The notes beneath the pieces are model-generated. The model worked only from the letters and a program-made list of their open reading frames with translations. It ran no database searches and had not been told where the DNA came from. 33,254 bases of DNA from NCBI GenBank assembly GCA_040905965.1, contig JBBDQP010000053.1:1-33254 (forward strand). Direction: 5' to 3'. Positions 6,668 to 14,637 of this stretch are shown piece by piece; the first letter of the stretch is position 1; every line of letters begins with the position of its first letter. This stretch comes from DATHWB01 sp040905965 (lineage in GTDB: Bacteria; Actinomycetota; Acidimicrobiia; Spongiisociales; ZC4RG35). The position numbers and the translations under genes were made by a program.

Positions 6668-7822
6668 ATGACCGACAAAGCATTCATCCGACTCGAGAAC
6701 GTCACCAAGGTCTATCCGGGTACCGAGGAACCGGCCGTCGCCGAACTCGACCTCGAAATCCCCAAGGGAGAGATCCTGGTCCTCGTCGGACCGTCCGGGT
6801 GCGGCAAGAGCACCACCCTGCGTCTCATCAACCGGATGATCGAACCGAGCGGAGGCCGGATCATCTTCGACGGCGAAGACGTCACCACCGTCAACGCCGA
6901 TCACCTACGCCGCCGCATCGGCTACGTCATCCAACAGATCGGTCTGTTCCCCCATCGCACCATCGCAGAGAACATCGGCACCGTTCCGAGGCTGCTCGGC
7001 TGGGACTCAGCCCGAGTCGACGCCCGAGTCGACGAACTCCTGGAGATGGTCGGCATGGATCCCAAGATCTACCGCACCCGGTACCCAAAGGAACTCTCAG
7101 GTGGTCAGGCCCAACGCGTCGGCGTGGCGCGTGCGCTCGGCGCAGACCCTGAGGTGCTGCTCATGGACGAGCCGTTCGGAGCCATCGACCCCATCACCCG
7201 TGACCGGCTCCAGAACGAGTTCCTCCGCCTCCAATCGGAGCTGCAGAAGACGATCGTCTTCGTCACCCACGACATCGACGAAGCCATCAAGATGGGCGAC
7301 CAGATCGCCATCCTGCGCGAACAGTCCCGTATCGCCCAGTACGACACTCCGGAGGCGATCCTCGCCCACCCAGCGAACGCCTTCGTCGAGGACTTCCTCG
7401 GTTCGGGAGCGATCCTCAAAGGTCTGAACCTCAAACGGATTGGCGACCTCGAACTGACCGAGATCCCCACCATCACCGCGCCGGTGAGTCGGGACGCGGT
7501 ACTGCAGGCGATCGAGAAGTCCATCGACGGGTGGGCCCTGATGCTCGACAAGGACGGCAAGCCGACTCGCTGGCTCGACCGCACCGCCCTGGACCGCGCT
7601 GAGGGCCTCGACGAGGCAGGACAGCGGGTTCGCGTGACGGTCGAACCAGAAGACACGTTGCGGGATGCGCTCGAGAAGATGCTCCTGTCCGTGACGGGGT
7701 GCGCCGCGTGTGTCGACCCTCAGGGCCGGTACATGGGTGGTGTCCGCCTCGAACTCCTCACCGATTTCCTCCAGGAACTACAGCGGGTCGAACGGAACCG
7801 ACAGGCGGCCGCCAACGCATGA
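6668..7822 (+). CDS. OpuCA-type ABC transporter ATP-binding protein with CBS region
   Basis: 384 residues. The ABC domain (about 1-240) has Walker A GPSGCGKST, the Q-loop context YVIQQIGLFPHRTIAEN, signature LSGGQAQRV, Walker B VLLMDEPFGAID and the switch His in FVTHDIDEA. Residues from about 270 to the end form a CBS-type regulatory module (VSRDAVLQAIEKSIDGWALM, VEPEDTLRDALEKML). In OpuA/OpuC systems this module senses ionic strength or nucleotides. GAAGGAG precedes ATG 6668. The stop overlaps the second permease start by 4 nt. Osmotic gating is known for the family and inferred here. Confidence 0.92.
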   Translation: MTDKAFIRLENVTKVYPGTEEPAVAELDLEIPKGEILVLVGPSGCGKSTTLRLINRMIEPSGGRIIFDGEDVTTVNADHLRRRIGYVIQQIGLFPHRTIAENIGTVPRLLGWDSARVDARVDELLEMVGMDPKIYRTRYPKELSGGQAQRVGVARALGADPEVLLMDEPFGAIDPITRDRLQNEFLRLQSELQKTIVFVTHDIDEAIKMGDQIAILREQSRIAQYDTPEAILAHPANAFVEDFLGSGAILKGLNLKRIGDLELTEIPTITAPVSRDAVLQAIEKSIDGWALMLDKDGKPTRWLDRTALDRAEGLDEAGQRVRVTVEPEDTLRDALEKMLLSVTGCAACVDPQGRYMGGVRLELLTDFLQELQRVERNRQAAANA

Positions 7823-8601
7823 CTGTCGCCACCGCCCAAAAGACCGTTGTCGAGAAGACCGACGCCGAGATCGCGGCGATCCGCGACCGGATCCAGCTCG
7901 TCATCCCTCCGGCGATGTTCCTGTTCTTGTTGCTCACGGTCGGCGCGGTGTACTTCTACAGCGAGTTCGACGGGACCACGGCCGACATCCTGTCCACCGA
8001 CAAGCTGATCGGTCAGTTCCGATCCCATATCAACGTGACGATGTGGTCGACCTTGCTGGTGGTCGGCACCGCCATTCCGCTCGGCATCGCCCTGACCCGC
8101 GACCAGTTCCGGAAGTTCGCACCCACCGTCGTCGGTTTCGCCAACTCGGGTCAGGCGATTCCTGCCTACGGACTGATCATCATCTTCTTCACGATCATGG
8201 GGCGCGGCACGATCACCGCCATCGTCGCCCTCACCGTGTTCGCCATCATCCCGGTCCTTCGCAACACGATGGTGGGACTGGATCAGGTGGACAAGCCGAC
8301 GATCGAAGCCGCTCGCGGGATGGGGATGTCCAAACGCGAGGTGCTCCAGCGCATCGAACTGCCACTGGCCGTCCCTGTGATCCTCGCCGGCGTGCGCACC
8401 GCCCTCGTCATCAACGTCGGCATGGCCGCCCTGGTGTTTCTCATCGGCGCAGGCGGTCTCGGAGAGACGATCAACTCGGGCCTGAAACTGCAACGCAACA
8501 CGGCCATCTTCGTCGGTGCCGCGCTCGTCGCCCTCCTGGCCCTGGCGATCGACTTCCTGGCGTCCCTCGCCGAGCGCTATCTCAAGCCGAAAGGCATCTG
8601 A
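7819..8601 (+). CDS. OpuCD-type ABC transporter permease (second)
   Basis: 260 residues. The N-terminus carries a soluble extension (about 30 residues) and an extra transmembrane segment (AMFLFLLLTVGAVYFY) that the first permease lacks. The permease core has the EAA loop (EAARGMGMSKREVLQRIELPLAVPVI) and FLIGAGGLGETI. The ATG overlaps the ATPase stop in an ATGA tetranucleotide. It is the last gene of the transporter operon, 37 nt before the carboxylase alpha gene. With the first permease it should form a heterodimeric channel. Confidence 0.9.
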   Translation: MTVATAQKTVVEKTDAEIAAIRDRIQLVIPPAMFLFLLLTVGAVYFYSEFDGTTADILSTDKLIGQFRSHINVTMWSTLLVVGTAIPLGIALTRDQFRKFAPTVVGFANSGQAIPAYGLIIIFFTIMGRGTITAIVALTVFAIIPVLRNTMVGLDQVDKPTIEAARGMGMSKREVLQRIELPLAVPVILAGVRTALVINVGMAALVFLIGAGGLGETINSGLKLQRNTAIFVGAALVALLALAIDFLASLAERYLKPKGI

Positions 8602-8623
8602 GCGTCGGCTCCCGCTCGGGTGG

Positions 8624-8629
8624 TAGCTT
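8624..8629 (+). promoter_or_regulatory. putative -10 box before the carboxylase alpha gene
   Basis: TAGCTT lies 9 nt before ATG 8639, with no ribosome site between. It overlaps a small stem (GGGTG/CACCC). This fits a leaderless transcript of the carboxylase alpha gene independent of the transporter operon. Confidence 0.35.
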
Positions 8630-8638
8630 CACCCACCG

Positions 8639-10615
8639 ATGATCAGTTCTGTTCTCGTCGCCAATCGAGGTGAGATCGCGCGTCGAGTCTTTCGGACCTG
8701 CCGGGCGATGGGCATTCGAACTGTCGCCGTCTTCTCCGACCCCGACCGCCACGCTCCTTTCGTTTCAGAAGCCGACGACGCCGTCGCTCTCGGCGGTGCA
8801 GCCGCAGTCGACTCGTACCTGCGGGGGGATCTCGTCATCGAAGCCGCCCGGCGAACCGGAGCGGAGGCGATCCACCCCGGCTACGGATTCCTCGCCGAGA
8901 ACGCAGACTTCGCCCAAGCGGTGATCGACGCCGGGTTGGTGTGGATCGGCCCATCGCCGGATGCCATCGCCCGGATGGGTTCCAAGCTCGAATCCAAGCG
9001 ACTCATCACCGAGGCAGGCGTCCCCACCCTCCCGTCGACTGACCTCACCGGTCTGTCGGATCCGGACGTGCTCAAGGCGGCGTCGGCCATCGGCTACCCC
9101 GTGCTGGTAAAAGCCTCCGCTGGGGGCGGCGGGAAGGGCATGCGGATCGTCGATGACGAACCAGGGCTGATCGAGGCCGTCCGCGGGGCTGAACGGGAGG
9201 CTGCCAGTGCATTCGGTGACGGCACCGTCTTTCTGGAGAAGTACCTGATCGCTCCACGACATGTCGAGATCCAGGTGTTCGGGGACACCCATGGCAACGT
9301 CGTGTCGCTGCACGAACGCGAATGCTCCATCCAGCGCCGACACCAGAAGATCGTCGAAGAGGCCCCGTCGCCTGCAGTCGATGCCGACCTGCGCCAACGA
9401 ATGGGCTCTGCCGCCGTCGCCGCCGCTCGGGCGGTCGACTACGTGGGCGCAGGCACGGTCGAGTTTCTCCTGGCAGACGAGAACTTCTTCTTCCTGGAGA
9501 TGAACACCCGCCTCCAGGTGGAGCATCCGGTGACGGAGGCGATCACCGGCCTCGACCTCGTGCGCTTGCAGCTGCTCGTCGCGGCGGGAGAGCAACTGCC
9601 GGCGGCTGTCCTGGACCCGGCCCTCGACGGGCACGCCATCGAAGTGCGGCTGTATGCCGAGGACGCCACGAAAGGGTTCTTGCCGGTGACGGGTCGGCTG
9701 ACGCAGTTCTCCGTCCCGGCGGGTCCGGGGATTCGCGTCGACTCCGGAGTCGAGTCGGGCTCAGAGATCCCCGTCCACTACGACCCGATGCTCGCGAAGA
9801 TCATCGCCTACGCACCCAGTCGCCGAGAAGCGGCGATGGCGCTGGCCTCTGCACTGCAACGCGCCACGATCCACGGCTCGATCACCAATCGCGACCTGCT
9901 CGTGCGACTTCTCCGACACCCGGAGTTCCTGACAGGAGACACCGACACCGGGTTCCTCGAACGTCACGATCCGGCCACGCTGGGCGCCCCGCTTCCCGCA
10001 GCCGAGGACATCGCCGAGATGGCGCTCGCCGCCGCACTCTCGGGACACGCAGAGCGGCGGGCGGCATCCCCGATCCTCGCAACCGTCCCGTCGGGATGGA
10101 GGAACAACCCGACAGATCCCCAGGTGGTGGAGTTCGACGGCCCGCAAGGAACGGTCTCTGTCGGTTACCGATTCGACCGTTCCGGCTCCACCGTCACTTT
10201 TGACGACGCCGACCCTGTCCGATTCGACCACACGGCGACAGACGGAATCGTGACAATCGAGATCGAAGGAAGACGCCGTCGGTACCGGGTCGCCCGAAGC
10301 GGACAGATCGTCGATGTCGACGGACCGACCGGCCACATCCGTCTCGTCGAACACGAACGCTTCCCGTCCACCGCTCGCGTCGCCGACGCCGGCTCCCTCC
10401 ACGCGCCGATGCCGGGAAGGGTGCTCACCGTCCTCGTCTCCGAGGGCGAGGCGGTTGCTGCCGGTCAGAGCCTGCTGGTGATGGAGGCGATGAAGATGGA
10501 ACACACTCTGCGCGCCCCGGTGGCCGGGATCGTCGAATCTGTACACGCGGCGGAGGGAGACCAGGTCGAGGCGGAGGCCGCCTTGATCGTGATCCGGAGG
10601 GAGGACGAAACGTGA
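8639..10615 (+). CDS. acyl-CoA carboxylase alpha subunit (biotin carboxylase plus biotin carrier)
   Basis: 658 residues. The biotin carboxylase part (about 1-450) has SVLVANRGEIARRVFRT at the N-terminus, the ATP-grasp loop KASAGGGGKGMRIV, and the catalytic region EMNTRLQVEHPVTE. A linker/BT-like region follows, and the C-terminal biotinyl domain carries VMEAMKMEHTLRAPVAG, whose central Lys is biotinylated. It carboxylates biotin with ATP and bicarbonate and should pair with the beta subunit encoded at 3231-4829. No ribosome site is seen at ATG 8639. The stop overlaps the next gene in GTGA. The length and architecture match methylcrotonyl-CoA carboxylase alpha, but the substrate is not proven. 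Confidence 0.93.
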   Translation: MISSVLVANRGEIARRVFRTCRAMGIRTVAVFSDPDRHAPFVSEADDAVALGGAAAVDSYLRGDLVIEAARRTGAEAIHPGYGFLAENADFAQAVIDAGLVWIGPSPDAIARMGSKLESKRLITEAGVPTLPSTDLTGLSDPDVLKAASAIGYPVLVKASAGGGGKGMRIVDDEPGLIEAVRGAEREAASAFGDGTVFLEKYLIAPRHVEIQVFGDTHGNVVSLHERECSIQRRHQKIVEEAPSPAVDADLRQRMGSAAVAAARAVDYVGAGTVEFLLADENFFFLEMNTRLQVEHPVTEAITGLDLVRLQLLVAAGEQLPAAVLDPALDGHAIEVRLYAEDATKGFLPVTGRLTQFSVPAGPGIRVDSGVESGSEIPVHYDPMLAKIIAYAPSRREAAMALASALQRATIHGSITNRDLLVRLLRHPEFLTGDTDTGFLERHDPATLGAPLPAAEDIAEMALAAALSGHAERRAASPILATVPSGWRNNPTDPQVVEFDGPQGTVSVGYRFDRSGSTVTFDDADPVRFDHTATDGIVTIEIEGRRRRYRVARSGQIVDVDGPTGHIRLVEHERFPSTARVADAGSLHAPMPGRVLTVLVSEGEAVAAGQSLLVMEAMKMEHTLRAPVAGIVESVHAAEGDQVEAEAALIVIRREDET

Positions 10616-11499
10616 GCGCTGTCGGCTTCGTCGGAATCGGAATCATGGGCAGCGGCATGTCGCGCAATCTGATCGCCGCCGGCCACGACGTCCTCGTGTG
10701 GAATCGGACGAAGACCAAGGCCGAGGCGATCGAGGGAGCGACTGTGGCCGACTCACCGCACGCTGTCGCCTCCGCATGTGACGTGGTGCTCATCTGCGTA
10801 TCGGACAGTGCGGACGTCGAGGCCGTCGTGCAGGGCGACAACGGCATTCTGGCCGGGCTTCGACCTAACGCTCTCGTCGTAGACCACAGCACCATCAGTC
10901 CCCGAGTCACCCGGGAACTGGCCGCACTGGTCGCCTCCGCCGGAGGTTCGTGGGTGGACGCTCCCGTCTCAGGCGGCTCGGAAGGTGCGGCCAACGGGAC
11001 GCTCTCGATCATGGTCGGAGGCGACGCCGACGATGTCGCCAGGGCGATGCCGTACTTCGAGGCGATGGGCAAGACCATCACCCACGTGGGGCCGGTCGGT
11101 TCGGGACAGCTCGTCAAGATCGTCAATCAGATGCTCGTCGTGGTCAACCAACTGGCGGTGTCCGAATCACTGCTCTTCGCCCAGGCTGCCGGCCTCGACC
11201 TCGATGCCACCTTGAGCGCCGTCACCGGGGGTGCGGCTGGATCGTGGATGCTCGCCAACCGTGGCCCGCAGATGATCGAACGCGATTGGCGACCCGGATT
11301 CACCATCGACCTGCAACTGAAGGACATCCGACTCGTGCTCGAAGCCGCGGACGAGCTGGGAGTCCCCACGCTCGGCACCTCGATCGCCTTCCACCTCTAT
11401 CGGACGCTGCAGCAGCAGGGGCTGGGGGCGGAAGGCAACCATGCGCTCGTCAAGGCGTTGGAGCAGATGACGGGAATCGAAGTCGGGCGGGGCCAATGA
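10612..11499 (+). CDS. 3-hydroxyisobutyrate dehydrogenase-family oxidoreductase
   Basis: 295 residues. The Rossmann start GFVGIGIMGSGMSRNLI binds NAD(P). DAPVSGGSEGAANGTLSIMVGG is the family substrate-binding signature. The catalytic Lys lies in GSGQLVKIVNQM (about residue 169). The C-terminal helical domain is complete. Family members oxidise 3-hydroxyisobutyrate (valine breakdown) or reduce tartronate semialdehyde, and some act on related beta-hydroxyacids. GTG 10612 overlaps the carboxylase stop, indicating translational coupling, so a role in branched-chain acid catabolism is favoured over glyoxylate metabolism. Confidence 0.88.
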   Translation: MSAVGFVGIGIMGSGMSRNLIAAGHDVLVWNRTKTKAEAIEGATVADSPHAVASACDVVLICVSDSADVEAVVQGDNGILAGLRPNALVVDHSTISPRVTRELAALVASAGGSWVDAPVSGGSEGAANGTLSIMVGGDADDVARAMPYFEAMGKTITHVGPVGSGQLVKIVNQMLVVVNQLAVSESLLFAQAAGLDLDATLSAVTGGAAGSWMLANRGPQMIERDWRPGFTIDLQLKDIRLVLEAADELGVPTLGTSIAFHLYRTLQQQGLGAEGNHALVKALEQMTGIEVGRGQ

Positions 11500-12311
11500 G
11501 CCATCCCGGATGGGAAGGCGATTCGATCCTCGACGACCTGGCCGCCGAGACCGAGTCTCTGTTGGTCGCCGTCGACGGGCTCGGGGAGGGTCCGGACGGC
11601 ATCGACACGCTCACACCGTCCGAGCCGTGGACCGTGCGCGACCAGATCTCGCATCTCGCAGGCTTCGACGAGAAGGCCCGGGTCGCCGCCACCGACCCCG
11701 AGCGCTTCATGGCTGCGGTGAACGACGACTTCGCCGACGGCGGGGACGCCTTGATGGAGAGTCAGTTCGCCCAGGGCCGGGGTCTCTCGCCTGCGGGAGT
11801 GGTCGGGTGGCTGCGTGAAGAGCGGGCGGCGCTGATCGAGGCGTTCCGAGCGTCGGACCCGGAGGAGAGGATCCCCTGGTACGGCCCGCCGATGAGGACA
11901 CGGTCGTCGGCAGAAGCCCGGCTCATGGAGACGTGGGCGCACGGTGTGGACGTGGTCGACGCGCTCGGCGTCGTGCGAGAGCCGACCGATCGACTCTTCC
12001 ATGTGGCCACCCTGGGGGTCAAGACGTTCCGCTTCTCTTTCCAGAATCGCGGGTTGGAGGTGCCTGACGCCAGGGTGCGGGTGGAGTTGACGGGCCCGTC
12101 GGGAGACGTGCGGACATGGAACGACGAGAGTGCCGACTTGGTGCGGGGCCCGGTCGAGGACTTCTGTCTGGTCGTCGCCCAACGCCGCCACCTCTCCGAT
12201 ACCGCGCTGGAAGTTTCGGGTCCCATCGCCGCCTCCTGGATGACCCACGCCCAAGTCTTCGCCGGCCCCCCCGGCCCCGGCCGCCCGGCGACGGACCGAA
12301 CCCAGGGTTAG
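11496..12311 (+). CDS. TIGR03084-type DinB/MDMPI-fold protein
   Basis: 271 residues. The N-terminal four-helix domain has WTVRDQISHLAGFDEKA and METWAHGVDVVDALG, whose His residues are typical metal ligands of the maleylpyruvate-isomerase/DinB fold used by mycothiol-dependent enzymes. The C-terminal domain is of the wHTH-like accessory type. The ATG overlaps the dehydrogenase stop (ATGA), so it is the last gene of the carboxylase unit. The final residues (ATDRTQG) and the stop codon are encoded inside repeat copy A, implying that the repeat arrival altered the C-terminus. Substrate unknown. Confidence 0.78.
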   Translation: MSHPGWEGDSILDDLAAETESLLVAVDGLGEGPDGIDTLTPSEPWTVRDQISHLAGFDEKARVAATDPERFMAAVNDDFADGGDALMESQFAQGRGLSPAGVVGWLREERAALIEAFRASDPEERIPWYGPPMRTRSSAEARLMETWAHGVDVVDALGVVREPTDRLFHVATLGVKTFRFSFQNRGLEVPDARVRVELTGPSGDVRTWNDESADLVRGPVEDFCLVVAQRRHLSDTALEVSGPIAASWMTHAQVFAGPPGPGRPATDRTQG

Positions 12312-12328
12312 ATCCGTCGTATCCGACG
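12288..12328 (-). repeat. dispersed palindromic repeat, copy A
   Basis: 41 nt. Read on the minus strand, it matches copy B at 34 of 41 positions and copy C at 33 of 41. It has a CGTCGGATACGACG arm, a central AACCCTGGGTT near-palindrome and a TCCGTCG arm. It spans the stop codon of the TIGR03084-type gene and fills the gap before the convergent DUF559 gene. Orientation is set by the side carrying the CGTCG-AT-CGACG arm and is opposite to copies B and C. Confidence 0.8.
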
Positions 12329-12338
12329 TATCCTCGTC

Positions 12339-13268
12339 CTAGTTCAGAGGTGAGCGTTCAGCCACCCGATCAAGCAGCTCTGCGATCGTCTGCACTACGC
12401 GGTCCGGGTGCTCCATGACGTCCTTCCACGTAAAACGAAGGATGCGCCAGTCGTGAAGGATCACCAATCGATCCCGTTCCCGATCCGCGTCGAACGACGA
12501 AAGGGTCCCGTGATAGCGAATGGAATCCCACTCGATGGCGAGCCGAATCGATGGATATGCATCATCGAAGCGACGGTACGGAGCCCAGGGGATCGGATAC
12601 TCGGAGTGCGGCAAAGGCAATCCGGCGTCAGCGATGAGCTTTCGCCCGCGCCGTTCGAGTTCGGACTCCGAGCGATCAATCCCGAGACGGCTCTGCAAGA
12701 CGGTCCGCATCGTCACCGAGCCTGGCTTCCCGCGCCGCGCAACGCATCGAGCTACTGCCTCCAGGGCATCGAGATTCAGGCGCTGGGACGACACGAGGTC
12801 ATCGACAATGGCACCAATGTGGCGAACCGACCTCGTCTTCGCCAGATCGACAACCGTGCGCTCGATTGTCGTGACCGGCAAACCTCCGACGACCGTTCGA
12901 TGCCAGTCGAGGAGATCGTGGGCGCGATGAAACTCCACTGGTCCGAAGTCGTGCGTGGTCCGGGAGTGAGCCGTCACCACAGCCCTTCCCCAAGGAACTC
13001 TCCGAATGCGGTGGAGCTCGGCCGCAGCCTCGTGAGAAACCGTGGCCCGATCAACCACCGCGACCACCGATCGCAACCAGTCCACGCTGTCCCGCGCCGG
13101 GATCACCCGGTAGGCACCGCGACCTGTGCCCGTCCAACCATGGCGTCGGACCCGACCGTCGATCATGTTCCGCGTAAAGCCGAGTTCGGCGAGGAAGTCG
13201 GCGGTCACCACCCCGCCATGAGCGGCGGCAAACTCCAGAACCTGCTTGTTGATGTTCGATGAAGACAT
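12339..13268 (-). CDS. AbiEi-like/DUF559 (PD-(D/E)XK nuclease-fold) protein
   Basis: 309 residues. The N-terminal winged-helix part (about 1-60, with GGVVTADFLAELGFTRNMID) resembles the AbiEi antitoxin-type DNA-binding domain. The C-terminal part (about 220-305) is a DUF559/Vsr-like endonuclease fold with RFDDAYPSIRLAIEWD, RYHGT, and ILHDWRILRFTWKDV. Asp and Glu of the first two motifs are candidate metal ligands. ATG 13268 is preferred over an upstream in-frame start at 13349, which would be encoded by repeat copy B. The codon third positions appear less GC-rich than in neighbours, and the gene sits between two repeat copies, both suggesting acquisition. Such genes are common, variable accessory genes in actinobacteria. 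Nuclease activity is not demonstrated. Confidence 0.75.
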   Translation of the reverse strand: MSSSNINKQVLEFAAAHGGVVTADFLAELGFTRNMIDGRVRRHGWTGTGRGAYRVIPARDSVDWLRSVVAVVDRATVSHEAAAELHRIRRVPWGRAVVTAHSRTTHDFGPVEFHRAHDLLDWHRTVVGGLPVTTIERTVVDLAKTRSVRHIGAIVDDLVSSQRLNLDALEAVARCVARRGKPGSVTMRTVLQSRLGIDRSESELERRGRKLIADAGLPLPHSEYPIPWAPYRRFDDAYPSIRLAIEWDSIRYHGTLSSFDADRERDRLVILHDWRILRFTWKDVMEHPDRVVQTIAELLDRVAERSPLN

Positions 13269-13311
13269 GGCCCGAAACGTGCCAAAGAGGTGTGACACGA
13301 TCGGACTGGCC

Positions 13312-13369
13312 GAACCGTGGCGAGAATCCGTCGTATACGACGCAGGCAACCCTGGGTTCAGTGCGTCGC
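13312..13369 (+). repeat. dispersed palindromic repeat, copy B
   Basis: 58 nt, matching copy C at 47 of 58 positions. It starts GAACCGTGGCG, then has CGTCGTATACGACG (a perfect 14-bp palindrome), then AACCCTGGGTT and a GCGTCGC arm. It sits between the DUF559 gene start and the metX stop. Confidence 0.85.
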
Positions 13370-13376
13370 GACCCCG

Positions 13377-14573
13377 CTAGAGGGAGCCGATGTCTTGGAC
13401 GGTCAGGTCGTGCCAGCCGCCGAAGACGTCCTGGATCAGCGCCTCGTACAGGTGCGGCTCGGTCAGGAACGAGTCGTGGCCCTTCTCCGAGTGGAGCGTG
13501 AACCGCCTCACCGGCACCCCGGCCGCCAGTAGGGCGTTGTACATCTCCGTCTGCTCTTCGGGATAGAAGCACACGTCGGAGTCGACGGTGAACACCTGCC
13601 AGCGCTGGTCGACACAGCGCGACAACACGTCTTCGATCGAGGTGCCACCCACTTCCCGCACGAGGTCGAAGTGCTGCCAGATGCGCATGACGATCAGATA
13701 GGTGTTGGCGTCGAACCGCTCCACGAACTTCTCGGAGTGATGCAGCATGTAGGACTCGAGCGGGCTCATGATCTCGTATCCGCCCAGATCCACGTTCTGG
13801 ACCACCTGGCTTCGCGCCCGCTCCTTCAGCGCGGACAGCGACACGAACATCTTGTGACCGATCGTGCGCGCGATCGACAGCCCGACATTCGGATGATCGA
13901 GGTCGTAATAGTCGCCGCCCGAGAAGTTGGGATCTCGCACGATCGCCATCATCTGCTCGAAGTTCAACAGGCCCTGCAGGGTCGTGGTTCGCAGTCCGGA
14001 AGCGATCGGAATGACGACGTCGACCCGATCTGGATAGCGAGTGGCGAAGACCGCCGCCATCATCCCGCCGACGGATCCGCCGATGACCGCGTGGACCTTC
14101 TCAATTCCCAACTCGTCCAGCAGCCGCGCCTGGGACTCCACGATGTCGGTGAGCGTCACCTTCGGAAACGTCGACCCGTAACGGCGCCCGGTGGCCGGAT
14201 CGATCGACGATGGGCCGGTCGACCCGTAACAACCGCCCAGATAGTTGACACACAGGACGGCGTAACGGTCGGTGTCCATCGCCCGTCCGGGACCGATGAA
14301 CCCGTCCCACCATCCCCGATGGATTTCCTCGGTCCAACGGCCGTCGATTCCTTCGACACCCCTGTTGATCCCGGCGGCGTGCTGGCTGCCGGTGATGGCA
14401 TGAAACACGACGACCAGGTTGTCCCGCGCCTCGTTGAGTTCGCCGTACATCTCGTAGGCGAGCGTGACCTCCTGAATCGTCTCGCCACCTTGGGTCTCGA
14501 AGGGGGTGGCGAGCGTGTGATACCGGGTGGTCACCTCGCCGACGGATCGTCCAGGGTCCGTCATGTTCAACAT
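13377..14573 (-). CDS. metX: homoserine O-acetyltransferase
   Basis: 398 residues of the alpha/beta-hydrolase MetX family. It acetylates (or in some lineages succinylates) L-homoserine from acyl-CoA to activate it for sulfhydrylation. The catalytic triad is visible: Ser167 in VIGGSVGG, Asp333 in DSDVCFYP and His366 in SEKGHDSF. The substrate pocket region VNYLGGCYGSTGPSS is typical. ATG 14573 is preceded by GGAGAGG at 6 nt; the frame runs open far upstream but lacks family homology there. It ends the metY-hydrolase-metX minus-strand unit, 64 nt after the hydrolase. Acetyl specificity is inferred from pairing with MetY. Confidence 0.93.
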   Translation of the reverse strand: MLNMTDPGRSVGEVTTRYHTLATPFETQGGETIQEVTLAYEMYGELNEARDNLVVVFHAITGSQHAAGINRGVEGIDGRWTEEIHRGWWDGFIGPGRAMDTDRYAVLCVNYLGGCYGSTGPSSIDPATGRRYGSTFPKVTLTDIVESQARLLDELGIEKVHAVIGGSVGGMMAAVFATRYPDRVDVVIPIASGLRTTTLQGLLNFEQMMAIVRDPNFSGGDYYDLDHPNVGLSIARTIGHKMFVSLSALKERARSQVVQNVDLGGYEIMSPLESYMLHHSEKFVERFDANTYLIVMRIWQHFDLVREVGGTSIEDVLSRCVDQRWQVFTVDSDVCFYPEEQTEMYNALLAAGVPVRRFTLHSEKGHDSFLTEPHLYEALIQDVFGGWHDLTVQDIGSL

Positions 14574-14637
14574 CGCCAACCTCTCCTTCAGCGCCCGCGG
14601 ACGCGGCTGGCGAGTGTGACACCTGCCGTTCGGACGG

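Noticed and set aside
13269..13349. Upstream start for the DUF559 gene
   Set aside because: The extension is partly encoded by repeat copy B. The AbiEi-like domain begins right after ATG 13268.
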